A DNA stretch of 64,000 nt from Papio anubis (lineage: Eukaryota > Chordata > Mammalia > Primates > Cercopithecidae). Under the pieces are notes generated by a model that searched no databases, was not told the DNA's origin, and saw only the letters and a program-made list of their open reading frames with translations. The position numbers and the translations under genes are program-made. Shown here one piece after another: positions 22,794 to 35,799 of the stretch (position 1 is its first letter; each line of letters begins with the position of its first letter). The stretch is taken from assembly GCF_008728515.1 (NCBI RefSeq), contig NC_044986.1:63415159-63479158 (forward strand), written 5' to 3'.

Positions 22794-25700
22794 AAGAGAC
22801 AGGAGATATTACAACTGACACCACTGAAATACAAAGACCATTCAAGGCTACTATGAACACCTTTATGCACATAAACTAGAAACCTAGAAGAGATGGATAA
22901 ATTCCTGGAAAAATACAGCCTTTCTAGCTTAAATCAGTAAGAAGTAGATACCCTGAACAGACCAATAATAAGCAGTGAAACTGAAATGGTAATTAATAAA
23001 TTACCAACAAAAAAAACCAGGACCAGATGGATTCACAGCAGAATTCTTCCAGACATTCAAAGAACTGATACCAATCCTTTTGACACTACTCCACAAGATA
23101 AAAAAGGAACCCTCCCTAATTCATTCTATGAAGCCAGCATCGCCCTAACACCAAAACCAGGAAAGGACATAAACAAAAAAGAAAATATGGACCAATAACC
23201 CTGATGAACATAGATGCTAAAATCCTTAACAAAATACTAGCTAACTGAATCCAAAAACATATCAAAAGGATAATCCACCATGTGTAAGTGGGTTTCATAC
23301 CAGGGATGCAGGGATGGTTTAACATACACGAGTCAATAAATGTGATATCTCACATAAACAGAATTAAAAACAAAAAATTACATGATCATCTTAATAGATG
23401 CAGGAAAAGCATTTGACAAAATCCAGGAGCCCTTTATAATTAAAATTATCAGGAAAATCGGCATACAAGGGACACACCTCAGTGGAATAAAAGCCATCTA
23501 TGACAAACCCACAGTCAATATTATACTGAATGGGGAAAAGTTGAAAGCATTACCTCTGAGAACTGGAACAAGACAAGGATGCCCACTCTCACCACTCCTC
23601 TGCAACATAGTACTGGAAGTCCTAGCCGAGAGCAATTAGACAAGAGAAAGAAATAAAGGGCATCCAAATTGGTAAAGAGGAAGTCAAACTGTCACTATTT
23701 ACTGACAATATGATCGTTTACCTTGAAAACCCTAAATACTCCTCCAGAAAGCTCCTAGAACTGATACAAGAATTCAGCAAAGTTTCCAGATACAAGATTA
23801 ATATACACAAATCAGTAGTTCTTCTATACACCAACAGTGACCAAGTGGAGAATCAAATCAATAACTCAACCCCTTTTACAATAGCTGCAAAAAATAAATA
23901 AATAAATAAATAAATAAAATACCTAGGAATATACCTAACAAACGAGTCGAAAGACCTCTGCAAGGAAAACTACAAAACACTGCTGAAAGACATCACAAAT
24001 GAAACAAATGGAAATACATCCCATGCTCATGGATGGGTAGAATCAATGTTGTGAAAATAACCATACTGCCAAAAGCAATCTACAAATTTAATGCAATCCC
24101 CATCAAAATACTACCATCATTCTTCACAAGAATAGAAAAAGCAATTCTAAAATTCATATGGAACCAAAAAAGAGCCTGCATAGCCAAAGCAAGACTAAGC
24201 AAAAAGAACAAATCTGGAGGCATCACACTACCTGATTTCAAACTATACTATAAGGCCATAGACATGAAAACAGTGTGGTACTTACTGGTATAAAAATAGG
24301 CACATAGACCAATGGAACAGAATAGAGAACCCAGAAATAAACCCAAATACTTAAGCCAACTGATCTTTGACAAAGCAAACAAAAACATAAAGTGAGGAAA
24401 GGATACCCTTTTCAACAAATGGTGCTGGGATAACTGACTAGCCACATGTAGGAGAATGAAACTGAGTCCTCATCTCTCACCTTACACAAAAATCAACTCA
24501 AGATGGATTAAGGACTTAAATCTAAGACCTGAAATTGTAAAAATTCTAGAAGATAACATTGGAAAACCCCTTCTAGACATTGGCTTAGGCAAGGATTTCA
24601 TGACCAAGAACCCAAAATCAAATGCAAAGATAAATAGTTGGGACTTAATTAAACTAAAGAGCTTTTGCATGGCAAAAGGAACAGTGAGCAGAATAGACAA
24701 CCCACAGAATGGGAGAAAATCTTCACGATCTGTAATCTGACAAAGGACTAATATCCAGAATCTACAATGAACTCAAACAAATCAATAAGAAAAATAATAA
24801 AAATCCCATCAAAAAGTGGGCTAAGGACTTGAATAGAAAATTCTCAAAAGAAGATATACAAATGGCCAACAAACATATGAAAAAATGCACAACATCACTA
24901 ATGATCAGGGAAATGCAAATCAAAACCACAAGGCAATACCACCTTACTCCTGCAAGAAAATGGCCATAATCAAAAACAAAAACAAAAACAAAAAACGGTA
25001 GATGTTGGCATAGATGCAGGGATCAGGGAACACTTCTACACTGCTGGTGGGAATGTAAACTAGTACAGCCACTATGGAAAACAGTGTGGAGATTCCTTAA
25101 AGAACTAAAGGTAGAACTACCATTTGATCCAGCAATCCCACTACTAGGTATCTACCCAGAGGAAAAGAAGTCATTACATGAAAAAGATACTTGTACACAT
25201 ATGTTTACAGCAGGAAAATTCACAATTGGAAAATCATGGAACCAACCCAAATGCCCATCAATCAAGGAGTGGATAAAGAAACTGTGGTGTATATATACAA
25301 TAGAATACTACTCAGCCATAAAAAGGAATGAATTAATAGCATTTGCAGTGACCTGGATGAGACTGGACACTATTATTCTAAGTGAAGTAACTCAGGAACG
25401 GAAACCAAACATCATATGTTCTCACTGATACGTGGGAGCTAAGCTATGAGGACACAAAGGCATAAGAATGACACAATGGACTTTGGGGACTTGGGGTGGG
25501 GAGGTGTGGAATTGGGGGAAGGGATAAAAGACTACAAATACGGTGCAGTGTATACTGCTCAGATGATGGGTGCACCGAAATTTCACAAGTCACCACTAAA
25601 TAACTTACTCATGTAACCAAACACCACCTGTTCCCCAATAACTTATGCAAATTTTTTAATTAAAATTAAAAAATTCAAACATTGCCTAAGTATAATAGAA

Positions 25701-26430
25701 AAAAAAAGAAGTTATCCCTATGAGCAATGCAGAACAAAAGAGCATGTGAAAAGGCCTGAAGCAAGAAAAGGTGAGGAACATGCAGGTTACTGCAGGTGAT
25801 ATGACAAATTCAGGAAACCTAAGCATGAATGGTGATGAATCCAGCCGGAAAGGCAGGCAAGAGACACTTCACATGCTCTGCTAAAGAACTCCGAAAGCAA
25901 CAAGCTCAGATGTGTATTTACAAAGATTGCTCTGGCAATGGGTTTTTGAGTGGATTGGAGAGAATGAAATTGCAGTCAGGGAGACCAGGCAATAATCCAG
26001 GTCTGGGAAAGAGACAATGAGCGCCTGAACACTATTGCTAGGCTATAGTGAGATAGATCCAGGAAATTTTTAGGAGGTACAACTGGTAGGACTTTGGTAT
26101 ATCTAGATGGGAGTGGGGAAGAGGAGCTATTTGAAAGCATCTAGAGAATTCTTTCAGCAATTGTGTAAGTAGTGATGCATTCACCACAATGAGAATACAG
26201 AGAGAAGAATGTGCTTGGAAGAAAAAGGTGAAGTACATTTTGTCATCTGCCAAATGTAACATATCAGCACAAGATCCAAATGAAAATACAATACACATGA
26301 ATCTAGAATTCAGAGGAGAGTCTGGGCCACATATAGAGATATGTGAACCACCGGCTCACAGTTGGGAGCTAAAGCCATGTGTGTGAAGGCTACAAGACCT
26401 GCACCAAGGGTGAATATTACAATAAGGAGA

Positions 26431-26899
26431 AGAATCTAGGAGTCATTTTAAATTGTTCCTTGAGGATATCAACCCAGTAATTTTACGTGCTAGCCCCAAA
26501 GGCCAAATATATATTTATATTAGCAAGAAGGGTATCAGCAAATACTGAATTCAAAAAAATTTTTCAATTAAAAGTATTTTTAAATAGGCCGGCAAACACA
26601 TGCAGATTACAGAGTTTAGAATCTAAACTACTGTGGGTAATCATAGTCATCATACCTCAAGATAACAAAAGATTTTTCTTTAAAAGCAATTTTGAACAGA
26701 ATGACTTATGTTTCTGGAAAGCTTAAAAATATGAGGTCCGTTCACCTTGAAAAGGGGAAATTTATATTGGAAAACACATGATAAAAACATCTATAAATCA
26801 TGAATGAACTTGATAACTTGTTAATGGGCTTCTTTACTTAAATCTGGAGATGCTAGGTCATAGAAGTCGCTTTTAAGATTTGAGTAAAAGAAATTATAT
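26431..26899. other. Intronic DNA, unclassified
   Basis: No repeat or gene recognised; AT-rich. Confidence 0.45.
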
Positions 26900-27045
26900 C
26901 TGTTCATACTTCTGTCTCCACTACTTCATTATAATTCTCTTGAATGCAAGTACTATGGCTTACTTATTTTATCTTTCATTATCTAGTAGTATATAGCACA
27001 TATTAGGAGTTTAATAAATTTTTGTTAAGGAAACAGACAAATGAA
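26900..27045 (+). mobile_element. L2 3' end
   Basis: Sense L2 terminus: attctcttgaatgcaagtactatgg...agtatatagcacatattaggagtttaataaatttttgtta. Confidence 0.7.
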
Positions 27046-27229
27046 TAAGAATTAAGCCAGAGGAAGTTAATATGCTCAAAAGGGGATAGATATGATTACT
27101 CCAAGAAATAAAACATGTGGAAAATATACTTTAATCCAGAGAGTTTGAATAAATTTATGCATAGCAATGCCACAGAAAGCTGAAGAGCGAAATTAAACTG
27201 TACCTATCTATCTTCACATTAAGTGTTAG

Positions 27230-27780
27230 TGAAGTCATTGGTACAACTACTTTGGAAAACTGTTTGATAGTTTTTACTGAAGCTGAGTATATGCATGTCC
27301 TGTTACCCAGCTATTTCATTCCTAGGAGAGGATACACACATATGGAAATATGTTCCTATGTCCATCTAAAGACATAGGCAAAAATGTTCCATACCAGCAC
27401 TGTCTGTAATAGTCCAGACCTGGACACAGCCCAGAGTAATGAAAATGAACAAAACATAGCTACACACGACAACATGAAATATGGCACGAAAAAAAAGGAA
27501 GACATAAAAGAGTATGTATTATTTAATTCCATCTATGTGAAGTTCATACTCAGGCAAAAGTAACCTACCATTTTAAAAATAAGAATAGTGGTTATTCTTG
27601 AGGGGGTGATTAGAGACTAGACAGGGAGGAGGAATCTTTCAGTTTCCGGTAATTTTCTTGCCCTGGGTGCTAGTTACACTGATGTGTTTAGTTTGGAAAA
27701 ATTCATTGAACTGTTCATTTTGCACTGTGCATTTTTCTGAATGTATACTGTACTTTAATAATAATAATAAAAAGTTCACA
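27230..27780 (+). mobile_element. L1M 3' end
   Basis: ORF2 end (tactttggaaaactgtttgatag, then ttcattcctaggagaggatacac) followed by an L1M 3' UTR (gtggttattcttgaggggg...ctgatgtgtttagtttgg...gcatttttctgaatgtatactg) and an (ATA)n tail. Confidence 0.8.
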
Positions 27781-29249
27781 TAAAATCAAGGAAACAAAAA
27801 ACAAAAAGTAAAGCCAATATCCATAGAGTGAGCCTTCTTTTGGCAAAGGACACTGGTATAAACTAGCTATGGACTGGCTATGGTGTCATATTACCCATGT
27901 CATTAAGGGAAGAATGAGAAAATTGAATATTCTGTCCATCTATAAGAATCCTGTATCCACTTTGAGGGCTCATATTTTTAAAAAAGAAAAAAAAATGTTT
28001 GAAATATAAAAATAAGAAGAGAAAGCTCCTGTAGCCTGACCATCAGAAAAAGCCAACCTAAGAGATTTTCACAGCAGTTGATTCCATGAACCGTTGGACA
28101 AAACTGCATTTCTGAGAATTAAAGAAAACTTCCTTATGAAGCTACATTCCTGCCCACATGGAATAGCTCCGCATATACTCTGCTCAACAAAGCAGAACTA
28201 CATGCAAATTACTGAGTTTCTCTTCCAGGTGTTTAAATGAGGTTTCTGAAGCTGACAAAACCACTCTGGTAAGGGAAGGAAAGGGAGCTTATAAAGAGAG
28301 GTTTTGTTTGTTTAAGATTAAGATGTGCAGCAGACAAGCCCATGTATACTTTGCTATTTGGATTCCATTATGGGTTGGCTTCTGTCTCCAGTCTTCTCTC
28401 TGCCAAGATGCTGCATACCAATTGCTTCACTGGTCATTGGGCAGCTTCATGTTCTATTAGGAAACAAAATAACACAAACACCTGCTAATTTAATGTTTGG
28501 CCAACCTAAATTAGGAAATGGAAACTTAGTCTTAACTGAGCTGAAGGGTATAAGATGATGAAACAACAGTAGGCTTCAGGTAAAAGAAAGTTTTGAGAAG
28601 AAAACTTAAAATTTAAAAAATGCAAGATTTTACAATAAAAGCATCATTAAGGAGCAGAGAGAGGCCTTTACTGCTTTTCTATCCTTATTTCCCATTTCTC
28701 ATTTCATAGAAATAGGACAGATTCAATAAAAAAAGAAAATAAAAGAATTCTTCAAATTCAAATGGGAAACTGAGAAACCATATAATAATAGTATTAAGAC
28801 ATTTCCCAAGGTGTGCATTCTGGGTCATTAATGCATACCTTCGATAACTGAAATACACCAAGGTGAATATTAACAACTCCAAAGAAACCTCTGAAGAAAA
28901 CATTATCACTTAATTCTAATGCAGACTACTGTGTCAGTCAAGAAAATGTAGGGGGGTGTGGGTGTGTGTGTGTAAAGTTCAAAATGCACTATGTTCATTT
29001 CCTATTCATCTGAAGCAAATACAATATGTATTACATTTGTCTATTGTTTGCCTGGAATTTATACCTCAAAATAAATAATATTTGAAGCCATCTACCACAT
29101 GATTAAAAAATAAAAGGAATAAACAGAAAAACAGAAAAGTTATGGGCTATTTTAGCAAAATTCAGTGGCTGTACTTCATGCATCCTTTCCATTGGTGCAT
29201 ATGTTTCATCATTTAATCTATCAAGAAGAGTCAACTATCCATAGGTCAA
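27781..29249. other. Repeat-poor intronic DNA
   Basis: About 1.45 kb with only a short (GT)n at 28951-28973. The frame at 28325-28558 (+) has no recognisable family. Confidence 0.5.
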
Positions 29250-29550
29250 GGCCAGGGGTAATGGCTCACGCCTGCTACAATCCCAGCACTTTGGGAGGCT
29301 GAGGCAGTTGGATCACCTGAGGTCAGGAGTTCGAGACCAGCCTGGCCAACATGGTGAAACCCCATCTCTACTTTAAAAAATACAAAAATTAACTGGGCAT
29401 GGTGGTGTGCACCTGTAATCCTAGCTACTTGGGAGGCTGAGGCATAAGAATCACTTGAACCTTGGAGACAGAGGTTGCGGTAAGCCAAGATCATGCCACT
29501 GCCCTGTAGCCTGGGTGACAGAGTGAGACTGTTTAAAAAATAAAATAAAA
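29250..29550 (+). mobile_element. Alu (AluS-like)
   Basis: ggccaggggtaatggctcacgcc through to gggtgacagagtgagactg and a (AAAAT)n tail. Flanked by taggtca at 29242-29248 and 29555-29561. Confidence 0.95.
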
Positions 29551-30919
29551 TCTGTAGGTCAGAAAATTTTCCCTCTAAAGCATAATTAACAATTAGTAAA
29601 GTTGAATTTTTTAGTTTAGTCAAAAATCAATAAATATTGTTATCCTTACAATTCCTTCCTATTAAGTTTTCATGACTCACTTGTGAGAAATAGACCACTT
29701 GTTTTCTGAATGTTATGGTGTATCTCAAAGAGCAAATAGCATCACTTAGATCAAATATGATCCAAGCCCAGGGATGTTGACCCAACTTCCTAGTTAATAA
29801 TTCATTACATTTGTGTAGTGATTTATTCTGTTCAACATATTTCCAGCCATTCTTCCACAAGGAGTTCTATAAGAAATCATAAAAAGTGGTATCCCTTGTT
29901 GTCGAAAGAAGAAATGGACATTTGTCAAAAGGCACACACAAATTAATAAAAAGTGGTGATGGTGATTTTTTTCAAAAAGCCAACATTTACCAAGCAGCTG
30001 TGATGCTTCCTATATTCAAGTACTCTCTAATCACTTTCTCATTTAATGGCCCCACTAGAAACAGGATCCACAAGACTGGCTCCTGTCTCAACATTCTACT
30101 CAACACTATTTCTATTTGTTGTCAGTAGCTCCCACCATCTGCTCCTAAAGTCTGTCAAAAAACTTTCCTTTAACTCCACCCATCTGCGGTGACCCAACAG
30201 AGAATATATATTTCAGGCATATCTTCCTGACAAAGAATTGTTGTAACTAATACAACTAAGATTAGAAACATTTTCCTTAATTTAGTTTTAGAACAAGGCT
30301 GATACAAAAACCTCAGGTCAAAACTACAAAAATGTAAGTCAGATATGTGGAGAAAGAATGAAACTAATAAGTATCATCTTGAATATTTCAATCTAATTTT
30401 GATAAAGGAAACATTCTAAATATGGCATATTTGTAGATTAATGGTTGATTTTCCCAGAGGAAAAAGTGTTTTACTTTTTAGTTTAATTCAAATAGCTTGA
30501 AATGTCTGCTATAAAGCTAAAACTACAAACAAATGTTTAAGCAGGAAGCGTGAATAGGGCAGATGAAAGTAAATAGGGAATGGTGAGGCCTTGGCACACT
30601 ATACGGTATCTGCCCCGATTTAAACACATTCAGATCCAATTGGCCAAACCAAAAAAATCCCTGAATCTAATGTACTAGCACAGATGTTTCGGTGAGCCTT
30701 ATTAATGCAGTCGCCAAGGTCATGCAATATATGTGCCTGACCTTGGAAGACCTCGGAAATATAGCAAATGCATGTCCCTGGGCCTGATGAGCCTACAATA
30801 AGCCAAAAGGCCTGAATGAGGAGCAACTCTAAGGCAGGAAGTCTGCCTCATTTTAATGGAAATAGCATAAGCTTTGAGGTTAGAAACCCAATGCAAAAAC
30901 ACTCCAATAGCAGGAGATT
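29551..30919. other. Repeat-poor intronic DNA
   Basis: No clear element. A weak MIR-like patch may lie at 29980-30060 (aacatttaccaagcagctgtgatg...ctcatttaatggcc). Minus-strand frames at 29627-30902 lack any recognisable protein family. Confidence 0.45.
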
Positions 30920-31010
30920 TCAGGTAGAATAATTAACCTTACTTCAGCTACAAAATGTGAATAATTCCTACCATTTAGGGTATTAATGAAGTGAAATGAT
31001 TTAATGCCAA
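30920..31010 (+). mobile_element. MIR fragment
   Basis: Sense MIR core: cttcagctacaaaatgtgaataattcctaccatttagggtattaatgaagtgaaatgatttaatgcc. Confidence 0.55.
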
Positions 31011-31139
31011 AGACTTTTCCAGCATTTTCTTATTTGATGTCTCTCTATGCAACAAACTATTAGCCATATTCCCTCTTTACAATATTTCCCCCATTTTCTT
31101 AGATGACAGCAACCTAAATTTAAACTGAGAGGTGTTTAC

Positions 31140-32020
31140 CTCTCTTCTAAGTTCCAGCTGCATATGTCAAGTTGAGTCTCAAACATGTCCAAAGTTGAAC
31201 CCATTGTGTTTCCTACACTCCCACTCCCCACACGTTTCTCTCCAGCATTCCATCTGCATGGTCCTAATATTCAGCTGATGAAAAAGAAACATGAGGAATA
31301 TTCACGACTTTTCTAACCCCCCAACCCCCACCATTAGGTAAGGTCTATTATTATACTCATTAACTATTTCTCCAATATACACCCTTGCTCTGGTCCTCAC
31401 TAGTAGCACTAGTCTAGAGGAGAAATGATTAGGGATAAAATTAAGGAAGTGCTTGTAAACACAAGGGAGATGAGAGACTACAGAAATATTTAATAAGACA
31501 GAACTTTTTGACCAATCTCTTCTCTGTAATACCATCAGAGGAAACTCTTTAAAACTTAAATCTGGTCGTCACTCCTCCAATTTGAAACTTTCTAGTGATG
31601 GTTAATCCACAAATTAAAAAACTCATATTTTTTGTTATAGACAAGCATGCTTCTCTGGCTTCTCTCTCTAGTCTTACTTCCTTCTACTCCCGTCACAGTC
31701 ACTCTTTTCTCCAGCCACACAGAATCACATGAGGTTCCACTGATGCCTTTGCACAAGCTATGTTCCAGTCTCCCCTGCAACCCCCTAGGAAATGACTATT
31801 CATCTTTTAAGTCATCGTGGATTCTTACATTCTATCACACACAGACTTCATTCATGTGCCCCCTTTACAGGGCACTAGTCTAGCAGATATTTTAAACTAT
31901 TATCCTTTGCTGTAACTATTTGTTGACATATCTGTGTCTCTCACCAAATTATGAGTTTCTGCTGAGGCAAAAATGATGTCTTAATTCTTCCATCCACTAG
32001 GCCTTGCATAGGAACTAGCT
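31140..32020 (+). mobile_element. L2, two sense pieces
   Basis: 31140-31270 has the L2 stretch gtctcaaacatgtccaaagttgaaccc; 31550-32020 has ggtcgtcactcctccaatttgaaactttctag...ctccagccacacagaatcac...gatgcctttgcacaagctatgttcc. The part between is too diverged to assign or is an unrelated insert. Confidence 0.65.
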
Positions 32021-32864
32021 GAGAGTAACCAATGAGTTAATAACACCTCTCACCACTTTAAAGTAATGAAAAAACCTTGAGGGTCACTGCCATAAAATAA
32101 TTTACTTTTCCATGAAATAAAAATTTAAGTTTTGTAAAAGGAAATCACAACTGCAAAAAAGCTCAGATATGCTCAGTCTAGAATGGAAGTGTTTTTTCAT
32201 TGTCCCTGACTAGGCTAACTAGATTTGTTTATGAACTAGTCTTCAAAGTGTTCTGGACTAAGCCTCTTTTAAAAAACCAGTGACGACTGTTTTTATCACT
32301 TATAAGAAGGTGTGTCTTTCAGAGCCTATGGCTTTGACTCTCAGGATGTTCTAAAATATACCTAATTTCTAACACATTCCCCAACAGAAACAAGACTGAG
32401 CAGAATGCAGATAAAGATGTCTCACACTTGACATGCCGTTCAGAAAGTTAAATTAGTGCTCCCTATATTAACCAATAACTAGATTCATCTGATCAAGGAA
32501 AACAGAGGTAACTTAGGTTAATAATCTTGCTAAATTTGGAGTATTCCGAAAAATTGATTTCAACAAGTATTTATATAGTGGAATTGTGCTTAGAGCTGTG
32601 AGGAAATAGAAATACCAAGTAAAATCGAGTACCCAGCTCTGCAGTCCTTTGTTCTCCAGAAATTGTTAGATAATGATATGCTAAAATAATAAATTTGGCT
32701 AAAATTGGTGAAATAGATAATAATTACCATAGGAATTATAAGGAAAAGCATGAAAAGCTTAAGAAATGCTTCAGAGAAGGAAGATGCACATTTCTAAATG
32801 TACCAGGGAGAAGCTAGCCCAGAAAACCAGTATGAAAGTCAGTTGGCTTGCTAGTAGGCATCTC
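32021..32864. other. Intronic DNA, unclassified
   Basis: No confident element. 32555-32800 may be a degraded antisense L2 (caacaagtatttatatagtgg). Confidence 0.4.
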
Positions 32865-33530
32865 AGACATTCTGTATCAAAATTGGAGCTCCTGATAGTG
32901 CCCCTCAGCCCACTATTCTTACGATATTTAACAGTTCAGTTAACAGCAATTCTTCTCATTGCCAGTGCCAAACACTTTGTTGTTATCTTTAAGCTTCTCC
33001 CCTTTTCTCATATCCCACATCCAGTTTGTCAGAAAATCCCATCAGTTTTACCTTCATTTATGAAAAACGTGACCTCTTACTACCTCTCCAACTTACCATG
33101 TCACTGCTTGGCTCAGACCGTCCTATGTATTTCTGTGACCCCACTCCCAGTACTCTCCTTGCTTACCCTGGCCAGCTCCATGGACCTCCTTGCTGCTTAT
33201 CCAAGAAGCCAGGGACATCCCTACATTAGGTCTTCCCATGGCTGGCATGCTCTTCTAGATCCGTGACTCCCTAACTTCTTTCAAATATTTCCTCAAAAAT
33301 AAACTTTTCAGTGAGACCTCCCCGGTCACCCTGTCTAAAAGTTCAATCAACAATTCCAACCTCAATATGCCATATTTCCCTTCCTTGTTTTATTTTCTCT
33401 GTACTATTTGTCACTAATATATACTACATTTATTTATCATGTTTGTTTTCTGTCTTCTCCAGTGGAATGTAAGCTCCATAAAGGTACATAAGAGGTGATA
33501 AATATTTACTTCATGAATGAATGAACAGCA
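32865..33530 (+). mobile_element. L2, long sense fragment
   Basis: Runs from ctcagacattctgtatcaaaattggagctcctgat through ttctcatatcccacatccagtttgtcag, ggctggcatgctcttctag, cagtgagacctccccggtcaccctg to agtggaatgtaagctccataaagg and tgataaatatttacttcatgaatgaatga. The 166-codon open frame at 32766-33266 lies in this repeat and is not a gene. Confidence 0.92.
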
Positions 33531-34802
33531 ACCCAAATTAAGAATTTTCAATTAATTTGACACATTTTACTGATCACACATGCAAAAAGTTATCCTATCA
33601 TATGGCAATAAAATACCAGAGAATTATCTAGTTATAACAGGGAAGACAGAAAAAGGGCATAGAAATAGTATAAACTTCCTGTGCCCTTTTAGCTCTCATT
33701 CTAGAGGCAAATCTTATAACATTCACTTGCATATCTTAGGATTTGGTTGTGTATTCATCTTAGGTCATCTTTCACGTTTGCCAGAATTCATATAGCAAGC
33801 TTCTGAACCCAAAACATAATGGCTGCTGTTGAAAGGTCAATTGTGTATGACTGCCAGTTAGATGGCAAGTTGTATTTAAAATCCAGATCCCTAATTAACA
33901 ACGATTTTGCCTTACTCAAGAACTGTATACAGAGCATGAATCATCTATATGCAGAGTATTCACTGTTTTAGTTGTTGCCAATTTAAATATTCATGTCTCT
34001 AGGAATGGCTTAAATCCACCCTGGTACATAAAATAAATTAGCATTCTTGCACTCTAGAGAGAAGTATGTGTTTAGCACCAAATGGAATCAGCAGATGACT
34101 AAATACTCTTTTTTTCCTCTCCTGTTTCTATCATAAATACAACAGATGCAAGATGCTGGAATGTGGACAACCCCAGAAGGTTGGTGTTTGCCTCTAATGT
34201 AGAAATAAACCATTCAAAAATTCATTCCATATAGCATACCAGAGTTAGCAAGAGCCCTTTGGTTTCTTTATCACCATCAAGATGACTTTATGACTAAACA
34301 TATCACAGCAGCCCTCATAGTACAAATTAAGCATAAGGCTACCTTTGCTACTAAACATTATGGAATATCTTATAAATTTACAGCAATGATAATTCAAGCC
34401 CAAATAAATGATTGCCACATAAATGATTCAGAGTTACTACAGTTCAACAGTACATTTTGAGCATTACCCAAATTCATGGGACACTTAAAGGTATGAGACA
34501 TGGATCTTTAAATGATAAGTTACTGGAGTACAACTGTTCCTATATTAAATAGGGAAAAATTGCTTTCTAGGAAGATTCAACTCTCTTCAATCTCATCTCT
34601 TTTATAAGCAGAATGCACATGGAAAATGGCAGGACCTCACCAGTTGTCCAATTGTCCAGCTATGTTCCTCAAGGTTCTCTAGCTTTTGCTATCTCAATGT
34701 CAGTGGTACTTTCATTCTCATTTTTATTCACTATTGGATGTGTAAGTAATGCATACTCAGAGACAGTCAATTTCAGTAAGAAATACATAAATAAATAAAT
34801 CT
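33531..34802. other. Repeat-poor intronic DNA
   Basis: About 1.3 kb without a recognised repeat, except a short (AAAT)n at 34787-34800. Confidence 0.5.
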
Positions 34803-35507
34803 TCAACCACAGCTAAAATCATAATTAATAGTGAAAGACTGAATGCTTTCCTCCTTAAAATCAAAAACTAGACAAGGATGTCCCCTTTCACTAGTTCTAT
34901 CCATCATTGCGCTAGAAGTTCTAGTCAAATAATTTAAGAAAATCAAAGATATAAAAGGTATATATATTAGAAAACGATAAATAAAACTACCTCTCTTTGC
35001 AGATGCTATAATCTGTGTGTTAAAAATCCTAAGGAGTACACTTCCTGCTGAAAACAGTAGAGCTAATAAATAAGATTGGTATAGTTCACAAAAGGTAAGA
35101 TCAATATGCAAAAATCAGTTGTACCTATAGACCCTTGCAGTGAAAAATCTCAAATTGAAATTAAGAAAACAATTTCACTTAAATAGCATCAAAACATAAA
35201 AAACGTAGTAGAAAATTTAACAAAAGAAATACAAGATGAGTATACTGAAAACTGCAAAATATCATTGAAATAAATTAGTTAAGACATAAATAAATTTAAA
35301 GACATTTCATGTCATGGATTAGAAAACAATATTTTTATGATGACATTATCCCCCAAATTGAACTATAAATTTAATGTAATTTCTATCAAAATTCCAAGTG
35401 TGTTTTTGCAGAAGTTGACAAACAATCCTAAAATTCATATGAAAATGTAAGGGACTCAGAATGGCCAAAGTTATCTTGAAACAAAGAGCAATGTTGGAGG
35501 AATTCCC

Positions 35508-35620
35508 CTAATTTGATCATTACACATTACATGCTTGTATCAAAATGCCACCTGTACTCCATAAATATGTACAACTACTATACATACATATCAATTAAAC
35601 ATTAATAATTCTTTTAAAAA
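35508..35620 (+). mobile_element. Very short 5'-truncated L1 (L1MA/MB 3' end)
   Basis: ctaatttgatcattacacattacatgcttgtatcaaaatgccacctgtactccataaatatgtacaac is the 3' end of an L1MA/MB element. Target-site duplication gaattccc at 35500-35507 and 35621-35628. Only about 113 bp were copied. Confidence 0.75.
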
Positions 35621-35799
35621 GAATTCCCAGTTTCAAAACCTACTACAAAACTATAAGACAGTGTGTTACAATCATAAAGACAGACATATAGATCAATGTA
35701 ATAGACATCAGAGTCCAAAGTTAAATCTTTCAATTTATTGTCAATTGATTTTCAACAAGGGTACCATGACAACTCAATAGAGAAAGAATAGTCTTTTCA

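Larger units (their letters stand above)
21010..25430 (+). pseudogene. LINE-1 ORF2 remnant, interrupted by two Alus
   Basis: Endonuclease (21010-22140), split by a minus-strand Alu at 21231-21545; linker, split by a plus-strand Alu at 22486-22793; RT (22870-23900); C-terminal region to about 25430. The open piece 23382-23639 keeps IDAGKAFDKIQ and the RQGCPLSPLL motif. The catalytic FADD motif reads FTDN (23698-23709), so the second catalytic aspartate pair is damaged. Many frameshifts. Confidence 0.9.
18628..25711 (+). mobile_element. Nearly full-length LINE-1 (L1PB / old L1PA type)
   Basis: Contains a GC-richer 5' UTR (18628-20017), ORF1 remnant, ORF2 remnant and 3' UTR, about 6.4 kb without its two Alu insertions. 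A 13-bp target-site duplication, ttatccctatgag, lies at 18615-18627 and 25712-25724. The 5' UTR is unlike the L1PA2-L1HS type, and the 3' end (ctgttccccaataacttatgc) fits an older primate L1. Antisense to CTNNA3. Confidence 0.95.
17868..26430 (-). mobile_element. L2, split into three parts by L1M and L1PB insertions
   Basis: Antisense L2 pieces at 17868-18098 (attcaaccattccttcaacc...atgttgagcgtctcc), 18578-18627 and 25725-26430. They join in register: ...tcagagaaggtgaatttt-aaacagtgag...ttatccctatgag | caatgcagaacaaaagagcatgtgaaaaggcctgaagc. The right piece runs into the L2 reverse-transcriptase region (gctctggcaatgg...gggagaccaggcaataatccagg, and gagagtctgggccacatatagagat at about 26308-26340). 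Confidence 0.85.

Noticed and set aside
32766..33266. 166-codon plus-strand open frame
   Set aside because: Most of it falls inside a clear sense L2 fragment; the translation has no independent family resemblance.
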